Position numbers and translations under genes: made by a program. The notes below the pieces were generated by a model. The model searched no databases. It was not told the origin of the DNA and worked only from the letters and a program-made list of their open reading frames with translations. DNA of 64,000 nucleotides from Chitinophagaceae bacterium (GTDB lineage Bacteria; Bacteroidota; Bacteroidia; Chitinophagales; Chitinophagaceae). Every line of letters starts with the position of its first letter. Position 1 is the stretch's first letter. Below, piece by piece: positions 44,002-52,413 of this stretch. The DNA lies in the NCBI GenBank assembly GCA_947447265.1, contig CANFKC010000002.1, positions 1 through 64,000 on the forward strand, written 5' to 3'.

Positions 44002-45483
44002 ATGAATGTTTTTGCTCACCCACAATACCGCCGTACCTTTTTTTTAGGGTTGCTGGTATTGGTGGTTACTTCATGGTTCAGTGTTGGGTACAATAACCCT
44101 GACGAGCACTTTCAGGTGCTGGAGTTTTGCAATTACAAACTGTTTCATTCCCCGCTGGCTGATCTGCCATGGGAATATTCCAATCATTGCAGGTCGGCAC
44201 TGCAGCCATTCGTTGCTTTCGGGCTGTGCAAGTCTATGGTTGCTTTAGGGGTGTATGATCCTTTTATAGCCGCCTTCCTGCTAAGGCTGGGGATGAGTAT
44301 CCTGGCGTGGTGGGTAACTTGCAGGCTGGTAGTGGTACTACTGCCGGAATTTGTTACACCTCGCGGCCGCGATATTTTTGTGGGTTGCAGCTTTTTCCTC
44401 TGGTTTGTCCCCTATTTAGGCGTGCGGTTTTCCGCCGAGAATACATCCGCCGCTTTCTTCTTTTTAGCGCTGACCGTCATTTTGCAAGAGGGAGGGATGG
44501 CTCAGCAGCGGCGTATGTTTAGTCTTTTCATGGCAGGCTTGCTACTGGGATTTACGCTCTTCCTACGGTTGCAAATGGGGTTCGCATTTGTGGGTCTGGC
44601 TATCTGGATGTTGTTTATCAAAAAGTTGCCCTTCAAAGATATAGCCATGCTCATTTTTGGAGGACTCGTAGCAGCAGGATTATCTGTACTGGTTGACTTT
44701 TGGTTTTACGGTGTATGGATGTTTAGCCCGTATAACTACTTTAATGTTAATATTATTCAAAACGTAGCGGCTAAGTTTGGTGTGCAGCCGTGGTGGCACT
44801 ATTTTGTTTTGTTCTTCATGTACGGTTTTACTCCGTTAGCGATCTGCCTTATTCCCCTGTTTTTTATCGGCATTTGGAAGAAGCCCCGCCACCTGATGTC
44901 GCTGCTCTGCATTCCGTTTTTGCTAGGTCATTTTCTTGTTGGGCATAAAGAAATGCGTTTCCTCTTTCCTGTTTGTTATGCTTTCATTTTCTTGTGCAGT
45001 ACGGGAATAGACACTTTATTGCAACAACCGGCCTGGGCACAGAGCAAATTGTTCAATGGATTGTATAAGCTTATAGTGGGCCTGAATATGGGTGTGCTGA
45101 TCTTTAAAATGTTCATGCCCTCGCAGGAAGTGGTCAAATATTTTGAATTCATATCCGGCTACACAAAGCACCACAATACCACACTTATCGCCTTTAATAA
45201 GTCGCCCTTCAGGTTTGACACGGCAGAGCTCAATTTTTACAAACCCAATAAAATTGACGTAGTCGTAATGCATAATCCTGATAGTCTGCCCATAGTACTC
45301 AACGATACTGCTGGTCGCTCTTATATTTTTCTCAGCCACGATCTGCACCCTGAAAAGCAATTGCCGCGCTGCCACACGGAAAGATTATATAGTTTCTTCC
45401 CCGACTGGTTACTCGCCATCAACCTGAACCACTGGCAGGACCGCTCGAATATCTGGGCTGTTTATAGTGTGAGGAAAGAATGA
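44002..45483 (+). CDS. GT22 (Alg9/PIG-B-like) mannosyltransferase-type membrane protein
   Basis: A 493-aa polytopic membrane protein with about ten hydrophobic segments. It carries the GT-C signature acidic loop NPDEHFQVLE (residues 32-41) and GHKEMRFLFPV (His315-Lys316-Glu317), the HKExRF motif of the Alg9/PIG-B family that transfers mannose from lipid-linked donors. The last 110 residues are soluble. It probably glycosylates an envelope lipid or glycan; donor and acceptor are not known. It stands alone just after the disrupted tRNA and is followed by small minus-strand genes and a terminator. Confidence 0.85.
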   Translation: MNVFAHPQYRRTFFLGLLVLVVTSWFSVGYNNPDEHFQVLEFCNYKLFHSPLADLPWEYSNHCRSALQPFVAFGLCKSMVALGVYDPFIAAFLLRLGMSILAWWVTCRLVVVLLPEFVTPRGRDIFVGCSFFLWFVPYLGVRFSAENTSAAFFFLALTVILQEGGMAQQRRMFSLFMAGLLLGFTLFLRLQMGFAFVGLAIWMLFIKKLPFKDIAMLIFGGLVAAGLSVLVDFWFYGVWMFSPYNYFNVNIIQNVAAKFGVQPWWHYFVLFFMYGFTPLAICLIPLFFIGIWKKPRHLMSLLCIPFLLGHFLVGHKEMRFLFPVCYAFIFLCSTGIDTLLQQPAWAQSKLFNGLYKLIVGLNMGVLIFKMFMPSQEVVKYFEFISGYTKHHNTTLIAFNKSPFRFDTAELNFYKPNKIDVVVMHNPDSLPIVLNDTAGRSYIFLSHDLHPEKQLPRCHTERLYSFFPDWLLAINLNHWQDRSNIWAVYSVRKE

Positions 45484-45548
45484 TGAAAATGGAAGATAAG
45501 AAAGCGCACGTAACTCAATTTGTAAATATTTAGATCCCACTCAGATAG

Positions 45549-45582
45549 AAAGCCTTGAAAGCTGATGCTTTCAAGGCTTTTA
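45549..45582. terminator. Terminator after the GT22-like gene
   Basis: AAAGCCTTGAAAGC and GCTTTCAAGGCTTT make a perfect 14-bp stem with a TGAT loop; the T-rich 3' side suits plus-strand and the A-run suits minus-strand termination. Confidence 0.9.
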
Positions 45583-45689
45583 TATTTAGTATTTGGATTT
45601 GCCTTGGTGTGTACTCGTCGCCAGAATAGAAAATTAAGGGTGTTGGTTTCGCTAACACAATCAAGGTCAGTTACCCTCAATAATTGAAG

Positions 45690-45782
45690 CTAATCTCTTT
45701 GTAGCCTGATGACTGCTATTACGAAAGCAGCGCCGAAAAGCACAGTAATAATTCCGGCAAAATATGGTATAAACTCTGTCAT
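45690..45782 (-). CDS. Very small single-pass membrane protein, 30 aa
   Basis: Reads MTEFIPYFAGIITVLFG, then AAFVIAVIRLQRD: one hydrophobic helix with a short acidic N-terminus and basic C-terminus. The ATG lies 1 bp after the stop of the 57-aa membrane protein gene, which suggests coupled translation. Proteins this small are usually missed. They often act as subunits or modulators of larger membrane complexes; no partner is visible here. Confidence 0.6.
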   Translation of the reverse strand: MTEFIPYFAGIITVLFGAAFVIAVIRLQRD

Positions 45783-45783
45783 G

Positions 45784-45957
45784 TTATTTTTGTTTTGTAA
45801 GCTTTAAAAAAATCCCAAAACCAAGGATAGAGGGTACCCAGAGCCCAACAAATAGCGCCGCTTCTTTTTCTCCTTTGAACCAACATAACTCTGAATAGGC
45901 TAGCGACGAGAATGCAGCTAATAAAATTAAAATATCAAAAATGTCAATTTTTCTCAT
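45784..45957 (-). CDS. Small two-helix membrane protein, 57 aa
   Basis: Starts MRKIDIFDILILLAAFSSLA, followed by a polar turn (WFKGEKE) and a second hydrophobic segment (AALFVGLWVPSILGFGIF), ending LKLTKQK. The hairpin topology is clear and the basic ends suggest both lie in the cytoplasm. It is the first gene of a two-gene unit with the 30-aa protein. I know no function. It is divergent from the DUF2071 gene. Confidence 0.62.
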   Translation of the reverse strand: MRKIDIFDILILLAAFSSLAYSELCWFKGEKEAALFVGLWVPSILGFGIFLKLTKQK

Positions 45958-46154
45958 TTGTTTAATTTATTTAAAAATTGGTTTAATTGTAAAAACATTG
46001 TTCCGGGTGAAGGTAGTGGTTGCAGTTGGATAAATAATTTTTATTTTTCAATTGTAAAATATTTTTATGAAATAATTGCGCATTTTTATCATAGTGCAAT
46101 TGGTTACACATCAGTAAATTGTATTGTTGTTTTTAATAGACTGATGAGGAATCA

Positions 46155-46188
46155 TTTTCGGCTCTGCATATTGTATAGGCTACCTTTG
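46155..46188 (+). promoter_or_regulatory. Promoter of the DUF2071 gene
   Basis: TACCTTTG at 46181-46188 fits the -7 consensus, and TTTTCG (46155-46160) lies 20 bp upstream as a weak -33 box. It supports the ATG at 46291 over starts further upstream. Confidence 0.6.
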
Positions 46189-46290
46189 CGTAGCATCGTG
46201 GTTCTTTATGCCGCATGCTATTATGGCTTTAGATGTTGGGCAGCGGGCTCGATAGCAGCAATCATTTCGTCAAGTTTTTATTCAACTTAT

Positions 46291-47007
46291 ATGTCTACTA
46301 TTTTTCTTAATGCCAACTGGGAACAGCTTATTATGATGAACTACGAAGTAGACCCGGCTATATTAAAGCCGTTTTTGCCGAAGGGGACATCACTGGATAC
46401 TTTCGATAATCGTACGTTGGTGAGCCTGGTCGGGTTTAGGTTTTTGAAGACAAATATTTTTGGTATACCAGCCCCATTTTTCGGGAGTTTTGAAGAAATA
46501 AATCTCAGGTTTTATGTGAAAAGAACCGTGGATGGTGTTGAGCGCAGAGGAGTTGTTTTTATAAATGAGACTGTGCCCTTTAAGGCTGTAGCTTGGTTGG
46601 CTAATAAACTGTATAAGGAACACTATATTTCGATACCCACAAAACATGCTATCTCGCAAACCGGCCAGACACGCGAGGTACAGTACGATTGGAAAATGAA
46701 TGGCAATTGGAACAGTATGAAGGTGACGGCCGAAAATACCAGCCAACCCATGGTGGCCGGAAGTACTGAAGAATTCATTTTTGAGCATTACTATGGCTAT
46801 ACCAAAGTAAACGAAAGCCAGAGCCAGCAATACATGGTACAACATCCTGGTTGGGAAGTTTATAAAGTGCTTGATTACGCTGTCGATTGTGATTTTAAGA
46901 GTGTTTACGGGGAGAGTTTTTCAAATTTGAGCCATCAGGCGCCACACTCGGTGTTCTTAGCAAAAGGGTCTGCTGTATCCATAGACTGGGAGCGGGAGGA
47001 TTTTTGA
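46291..47007 (+). CDS. DUF2071 (YqjF-like) family protein
   Basis: A 238-aa cytoplasmic protein starting MSTIFLNANWEQLIMMNYEV. It matches the DUF2071 pattern: an early W, then a P(F/L)LPKGTSLDTF segment, LVSLVGFRFLKTNI, EINLRFYVKR, and GVVFINETVP. The frame is open further upstream, but those 111 codons are low-complexity and precede the promoter at 46155-46188, so I use the ATG at 46291. The biochemical role of the family is not established. Confidence 0.88.
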   Translation: MSTIFLNANWEQLIMMNYEVDPAILKPFLPKGTSLDTFDNRTLVSLVGFRFLKTNIFGIPAPFFGSFEEINLRFYVKRTVDGVERRGVVFINETVPFKAVAWLANKLYKEHYISIPTKHAISQTGQTREVQYDWKMNGNWNSMKVTAENTSQPMVAGSTEEFIFEHYYGYTKVNESQSQQYMVQHPGWEVYKVLDYAVDCDFKSVYGESFSNLSHQAPHSVFLAKGSAVSIDWEREDF

Positions 47008-47072
47008 TATTGCTCAGGCACTCAATATTCTCTCCCGATTTTTTGTGCAGCTTGTATATTGAACAATAAGAG

Positions 47073-47107
47073 AAAGCGCCAACCATTTTTCATTTGGTTG
47101 GCGCTTT
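47073..47107. terminator. Bidirectional terminator between convergent genes
   Basis: AAAGCGCCAACCA and TGGTTGGCGCTTT form a 13-bp stem around TTTTTCATT. It lies between the DUF2071 stop (47007) and the acs stop (47126). Confidence 0.9.
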
Positions 47108-47125
47108 GCTATTTGGGTTAAAACC

Positions 47126-49039
47126 TTACAGTTTACCGTTCTTTATTTCTTCTACAACATTTGGGTCGAGCAGGGTAGAAGTGTCGCCAAGGTTTTCTAC
47201 TTCACCTTCCGCTATTTTCCGGAGTATCCTGCGCATTATTTTGCCGCTTCTTGTTTTCGGCAGGTTGCTAACAAATTGTATTTTGTCAGGGCGGGCTATA
47301 GCACCTATTATGCGCGCTACAGTCTGCGAAATATCTTGCCTGGAAAGGTTTTCATCGCCATGGGTGCTGCTGTAAATTACAAAGGCATAGATGCCCTGTC
47401 CCTTTATGTCGTGCGGGTAGCCAACTACAGCGCTTTCAATAACGCCAGCGTGCATATTAATGGCGTTCTCTACTTCCGCAGTGCCAATCCTGTGGCCGCT
47501 TACATTCAGTACATCATCTACACGGCCGGTTATGCGGTAATTGCCTGCCTCATCTCTGTAGCAACCGTCGCCAGTAAAATAATATCCCGGATAGGTTGAA
47601 AAATAATTCAAGCGGCAACGCTCATGGTCGCCATAGGTGGTGCGTATAATAGATGGCCATGGGAATTTGATGCACAAATTGCCTGACACATTATTGCCCT
47701 CAATTTCTTTCCCTGCATCATCAACCAGCACTGGCTGTACACCCGGTAGCGGTAGTGTTGCATAAGATGGTTTAGACGGCGTTATGCCTGCCATATTCGA
47801 TATCATAATGCCCCCGGTTTCGGTTTGCCACCAGGTATCTACCACAGGGCATTTGCCCTTGCCAATATTTTCATTCAGCCATTGCCATGCCTCTTCGTTT
47901 ATCGGTTCGCCAACAGAACCTAATACCTTCAGGCTACTGAGGTCGTGTGTATTTACCGGGCCGAGGCCATAGCTCATCAGGCTGCGGATAGCGGTAGGGG
48001 CGGTGTACAAAATATTCACCTTGTACTTGTCTACCACATCCCAGAACCTGCCGGCATCGGGCCAGGTTGGTATGCCCTCAAACATCAGCGAAGTAGCGCC
48101 TGCACAAAGCGGGCCATACACTATATAGCTGTGCCCGGTTATCCAACCCACATCTGCCGTGCAAAAATGGATATCGCCCGGTTTGTACTGAAACACATTC
48201 ACGAAGGAATAGGTGGTGTATACCATATAACCACCGCAGCTGTGCACCACACCTTTTGGTTTACCTGTGGACCCAGAGGTGTAGAGGATGAACAATGGGT
48301 CTTCTGCATCCATTATTTCCGCCGGGCAATCGGGATTGCCCATTGTTTCTACTTTTTTAATTTCGTCTTCCCACCATAGGTCGCGGCCTTTTATCATACT
48401 CACGGGGATACGGGTGCGGGTAAGTACTATTACTTTTTTTACGAAGCGGCATTGTACAAGTGCATCATCAATAACGCTCTTCAGGGGGATTTCTTTATTG
48501 CCACGGTAGGCACCATCGCAGGTAACAATAAACTCGGCCTGCGCATCCTGCAATCTGTCGGCTATGCTCTGCGCGCTAAATCCGCCAAAAATAACGGAAT
48601 GTATAGCGCCAATACGGGCGCATGCCAGCACGGCTACAGCCAGTTCAGGCACCATACCCATGTATATACAAACGCGGTCGCCCTTCTTAACATTATTGTT
48701 CTTAAGCACGTTGGCAAACTGTACTACTTTGTGGTGCAGGTCGCGGTAGGTTATTACCCTGTGGTGCTCTTCGGGGTCGTTGGGCTCCCAAATAATGGCA
48801 GGCTTGTTGCCCAGCGAACCCAGGTGGCGGTCTAAACAATTTTCAGTGATGTTTAATTTGCCCCCTGCAAACCACTTGATGTCAGGTGTGTTGAAATTCC
48901 AATCCAGCACGCTATCCCAGCGTTTACGCCACAGGAATGAACTGGCCACTTCTGCCCAGAAGCCTTCAGGGTCATTGGTGCTCTTTTGCATTGCTACCTG
49001 GTGCTCTTCGGGAGTTTTTATTTGAAAAGGATAAGACAT
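47126..49039 (-). CDS. acs: Acetyl-CoA synthetase (acetate-CoA ligase, AMP-forming)
   Basis: A 637-aa enzyme of normal Acs length that makes acetyl-CoA from acetate, ATP and CoA via acetyl-AMP. Signatures: N-terminal PFQIKTPEEH; the P-loop LYTSGSTGKPKGVVHS; WQTETGG; and the C-terminal PKTRSGKIMRR, whose Lys600 is catalytic and is the usual site of regulatory acetylation. It is cytoplasmic. It is divergent from a propionyl-CoA synthetase-like paralogue across a 297-bp region with a short direct repeat. Confidence 0.96.
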   Translation of the reverse strand: MSYPFQIKTPEEHQVAMQKSTNDPEGFWAEVASSFLWRKRWDSVLDWNFNTPDIKWFAGGKLNITENCLDRHLGSLGNKPAIIWEPNDPEEHHRVITYRDLHHKVVQFANVLKNNNVKKGDRVCIYMGMVPELAVAVLACARIGAIHSVIFGGFSAQSIADRLQDAQAEFIVTCDGAYRGNKEIPLKSVIDDALVQCRFVKKVIVLTRTRIPVSMIKGRDLWWEDEIKKVETMGNPDCPAEIMDAEDPLFILYTSGSTGKPKGVVHSCGGYMVYTTYSFVNVFQYKPGDIHFCTADVGWITGHSYIVYGPLCAGATSLMFEGIPTWPDAGRFWDVVDKYKVNILYTAPTAIRSLMSYGLGPVNTHDLSSLKVLGSVGEPINEEAWQWLNENIGKGKCPVVDTWWQTETGGIMISNMAGITPSKPSYATLPLPGVQPVLVDDAGKEIEGNNVSGNLCIKFPWPSIIRTTYGDHERCRLNYFSTYPGYYFTGDGCYRDEAGNYRITGRVDDVLNVSGHRIGTAEVENAINMHAGVIESAVVGYPHDIKGQGIYAFVIYSSTHGDENLSRQDISQTVARIIGAIARPDKIQFVSNLPKTRSGKIMRRILRKIAEGEVENLGDTSTLLDPNVVEEIKNGKL

Positions 49040-49120
49040 ACTTTAACTGTTTTGATGTTTTACTCGTTTATTTCAAGGTACATAATTATGCAATTTATCT
49101 GGCTCTCGGTATAATTTATT

Positions 49121-49178
49121 AGTAATTTGGTGCAATTATGCTATCGTGATATAATTTGGTACAATTATGCTATTGTGT
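49121..49178. repeat. Direct repeat in the acs/prpE intergenic region
   Basis: TAATTTGGTGCAATTATGCT and TAATTTGGTACAATTATGCT occur 28 bp apart, extended by ATCGTG/ATTGTG, with a weaker third relative near 49080. Two 28-bp copies between divergent acyl-CoA synthetase genes could be a regulator site. Confidence 0.65.
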
Positions 49179-49336
49179 CATCGTATTGGTTGATACCTTT
49201 GAATAGGAGAGCGGCTAACTGCCCCCTTTAAACCCGTTAATAGCCAGATACAATTTTGGCAGAGCTTCTTACGAAACAATGCTGTAGCGTGGTAATTTGG
49301 AACGGTAAATTTAACTACTATTAAATACGCCAGGTT

Positions 49337-51232
49337 ATGGACTACGCATCTTTTTATCAGCAGAGCATCGACGACAAAGCATCTTTTTGGAAAGAACAGT
49401 CCCGCTTGTTGAAATGGGATACGCAGCCACAGATAGCCTTCGTTGAAAATAAGCATGGCGGCACCGATTGGTTTCCTGATGGCAAACTGAATATGTGCGA
49501 CCTGTGCCTGGACACTCACGTGCTCAGCGGCCACGGGCTGGATATTGCCATTATTTACGATTCCCCTGTTACCGGGGTAATTGAAAAGATTACCTATAAA
49601 GCTTTATTAGATCAGGTTTCAAAGTTTGCAGCAGGCCTGCGTAACCTGGGTATTGGCCATGGCGATACGGTTATTATTTACATGCCCATGATACCGCAGG
49701 CAGTTGTGGCCATGCTGGCCTGTGCCCGTATCGGGGCTATACACTCGGTTGTTTTTGGTGGCTTTGCCCCGCACGAACTTGCTATGCGTATTGATGACGC
49801 CAAACCTAAAATTATCATCTCCGCTTCATATGGCATTGAGCAGGACCAGAAAATACACTACAAGCGGCTTGTGGATGTTGCGCTGAAAGAGGCAAAGCAT
49901 AAAACACTGTATCAGATTTATTACCGCCGCCAGGACAACGACGACGCTATATCTTCCAGGTTCGAGCTGGATTTTGAATCGTTAATGCATTGCGGTTCCG
50001 TTGGCGCCCGTGCACTACCTGCAACCCACCCTTTATACATTTTGTACACTTCAGGCACAACAGGTACACCCAAGGGCGTAGTGCGCGATACGGGAGGCTA
50101 TGCAACGGCATTGGCTTTCAGCATGAAGTACATTTACAATGTAAAACAAGGCGATGTTTATTGGGCTGCAAGCGATATTGGCTGGGTGGTGGGGCATTCT
50201 TTTATGGTATATGCGCCATTGCTGTGTGGCTGCACCACCATTATCTACGAAGGCAAGCCGGTGCGCACGCCCGATGCAGGTGCGTTTTGGCGGGTGATAG
50301 AACAACACAAAGTGAGTACACTGTTTACAGCACCTACCGCAATACGGGCCATCAAGAAAGAAGACCATGAGGCGGCGTTACTGGCGAAATACGATATTTC
50401 ATCGCTGAGGCAATTGTTTTTGGCAGGGGAGCGCTGCGACCCGGCGACATTTGAGTGGATATCAGAAAAACTGAATCGTCCGGTTATAGACCATTGGTGG
50501 CAAACCGAAAGTGGCTGGCCAATGCTCGGCATAATGACTGGAGTTGAAAGCCTTGCGCCAAGGTCTGGTGCAGCAGGGTTCCCTGTATGTGGTTACAATA
50601 TTGCGGTGCTTAATGAAGAAGGTGTACCGGTAAAGCAGGGTGATGAGGGTTATATCGCTGTTAAGCTGCCACTGCCACCCGGTTGTTTGCCACAATTATG
50701 GAATAACGATTACCGTTTCAGGAAGGGTTACCTTGAAAAATTTCCGGGTTATTACCTTACCGGCGACAGTGGCTTTGTAGATAAAGATGGCTACTATTTT
50801 ATAATGGGGCGCATTGACGATGTTATCAATGTCAGTGGCCATAGGTTGAGTGCCGGTGAAATGGAAGAATTGGTGGCCTCGCGCCCGGCAGTGGCTGAAT
50901 GCGCCGTGATGGGTATTGCCGATGAATTGCGTGGTCAACGACCACTAGCGCTCATCGTGCTTAAGGACGGTGTTTTGGCCGATGAAGGCGATATAGAAGC
51001 GGCGCTGGTGCAATTGGTGAGGGATAAGATAGGTGCAGTGGCGTTTTTTAAAAGTGCAGCAATTGTTAGCCGGCTACCCAAAACCCGCAGTGGGAAAATA
51101 CTCCGTAAGACAATGCGTGCCATTGCCGATGGCAGCGAATTCAAGGTGCCTTCAACAATTGATGACCCCTCAATACTTGACGAGATTGCGGATGTACTAA
51201 AACGGAGAAAGCTAGGCATGGCATTTCAATGA
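49337..51232 (+). CDS. Propionyl-CoA synthetase-like acyl-CoA ligase
   Basis: A 631-aa AMP-forming ligase of the Acs/PrpE group. Signatures: LYTSGTTGTPKGVVRD, DHWWQTESGWP, and KTRSGKILRKTMRAIADG with catalytic Lys587. The short N-terminus (MDYASFYQQSID) and the YTSGTTG...ESGWP combination point to PrpE (propionate) rather than Acs; the substrate is not proved. It is divergent from acs. The next gene (mtgA) is convergent, its stop 69 bp away. Confidence 0.9.
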   Translation: MDYASFYQQSIDDKASFWKEQSRLLKWDTQPQIAFVENKHGGTDWFPDGKLNMCDLCLDTHVLSGHGLDIAIIYDSPVTGVIEKITYKALLDQVSKFAAGLRNLGIGHGDTVIIYMPMIPQAVVAMLACARIGAIHSVVFGGFAPHELAMRIDDAKPKIIISASYGIEQDQKIHYKRLVDVALKEAKHKTLYQIYYRRQDNDDAISSRFELDFESLMHCGSVGARALPATHPLYILYTSGTTGTPKGVVRDTGGYATALAFSMKYIYNVKQGDVYWAASDIGWVVGHSFMVYAPLLCGCTTIIYEGKPVRTPDAGAFWRVIEQHKVSTLFTAPTAIRAIKKEDHEAALLAKYDISSLRQLFLAGERCDPATFEWISEKLNRPVIDHWWQTESGWPMLGIMTGVESLAPRSGAAGFPVCGYNIAVLNEEGVPVKQGDEGYIAVKLPLPPGCLPQLWNNDYRFRKGYLEKFPGYYLTGDSGFVDKDGYYFIMGRIDDVINVSGHRLSAGEMEELVASRPAVAECAVMGIADELRGQRPLALIVLKDGVLADEGDIEAALVQLVRDKIGAVAFFKSAAIVSRLPKTRSGKILRKTMRAIADGSEFKVPSTIDDPSILDEIADVLKRRKLGMAFQ

Positions 51233-51300
51233 GCCCTAATGGCGCAATAAGCGCTACTGGCGCACAATACAGAGTCAATTTATCATTTACAATTTATAAT

Positions 51301-52017
51301 TCACTTCAGTACTTCTTCAATATCCTCGTCACCTTCCAGATTGCCCATTTGTACTACTATTTGGGGTGCGCGCCATTGTATGCGGCGTGTCATAGGGCTG
51401 AGTGTAAATTTCTTAGGGTTCGGCAGGCAGGCAATGATCATCGCCGCCTCGGTCCTGGAGAGGTTTTTGGCTGATTTGTGGAAATAGGCCTGTGATGCCG
51501 CTTCAATTCCATATATACCCGGCCCCATCTCAATAACGTTCAGGTAAACCTCCATTATTCTTTTTTTACCCCATGTCCATTCTATAAGTTGGGTATAAAA
51601 GAATTCCGGCACCTTTCTTATATATCGAAAAACTCCGCTGCCTTGCCACAGAAAAACATTTTTGGCTACCTGCTGGCTAATGGTGCTTGCACCGGCACCC
51701 CGTATCTTTTTCTTCTTTTTAGGTCCGTTAATGCTTTTATCCATCGATTTCCAGTCGAAGCCATTATGCTCGGCAAACCGCTGGTCTTCGCTGGCCATTG
51801 CAGCCAGTTTGGCATTGCGCGAAATCTCTTCCCAGCTTACGTCGTCCCTTCTTAAGCCATAGCCACGGAAAACATCCACTACCTGAGTAATGGTTATAGG
51901 GGGCATTATCCACCTGCACAAAACCGTGTAGACGATCGAGGAAAGGAAGAGTATCAGGAATATTCTAAGGCATCTTTTTAATAAGCTGCGCTTTTTTGTT
52001 TTTGATTTGGCTGCCAT
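51301..52017 (-). CDS. mtgA: Monofunctional biosynthetic peptidoglycan transglycosylase
   Basis: A 238-aa GT51 enzyme with one N-terminal membrane anchor (about residues 18-36) and the catalytic domain outside the inner membrane, polymerising lipid II into glycan strands. Motifs in order: EDQRFAEHNGFD (catalytic Glu), GASTISQQVAKNVFL, KKRIMEVYLNVIEMG and GIYGIEAASQAYF. There is no transpeptidase domain, and the length is typical of MtgA. Single gene. Confidence 0.94.
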   Translation of the reverse strand: MAAKSKTKKRSLLKRCLRIFLILFLSSIVYTVLCRWIMPPITITQVVDVFRGYGLRRDDVSWEEISRNAKLAAMASEDQRFAEHNGFDWKSMDKSINGPKKKKKIRGAGASTISQQVAKNVFLWQGSGVFRYIRKVPEFFYTQLIEWTWGKKRIMEVYLNVIEMGPGIYGIEAASQAYFHKSAKNLSRTEAAMIIACLPNPKKFTLSPMTRRIQWRAPQIVVQMGNLEGDEDIEEVLK

Positions 52018-52413
52018 CGGGAGCTATAAAAGTATTACTTTTCGTAAAACGACGAGTATTTTTTGTGCATGCCATCGGCCATAGCATTATTTATAAACTA
52101 TCTGCCGCTGATAAATTGTTGTTTTACTTCCCCTGTAAGTGTTTGTATTGCAACGGTCTGTAGCTTAATAATGGAAAAATGAATTTCAGTTTTAAACTTG
52201 CCCATTCCCGCTCAATTTTTCCGCAGTTGAAAGCTTGCATGTGCTCTTAAAATTATCTGTTCTTACAGCCCAATTTTGTTTAAATTCTTGTTACATAATT
52301 GTATTTTTATTAACGTAAATTTCGTAAATTCGCAATCTTATCAAAAAGCCGCCTATATTTTTATTTTCCGCAAGGATATGTGTTTTTTGTAACTTTTAGT
52401 TAAATGAATAAAT
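52018..52413. other. Long leader region of recQ
   Basis: AT-rich, no gene visible. Several TAnnTTTC-like boxes occur near 52315-52325 (TAAATTTCG), but none has a well-placed partner, so the promoter is not assigned. Confidence 0.4.

Noticed and set aside
45958-46290. A 111-codon N-terminal extension of the DUF2071 protein.
   Set aside because: The extension is low-complexity, and a good promoter lies inside it at 46155-46188.
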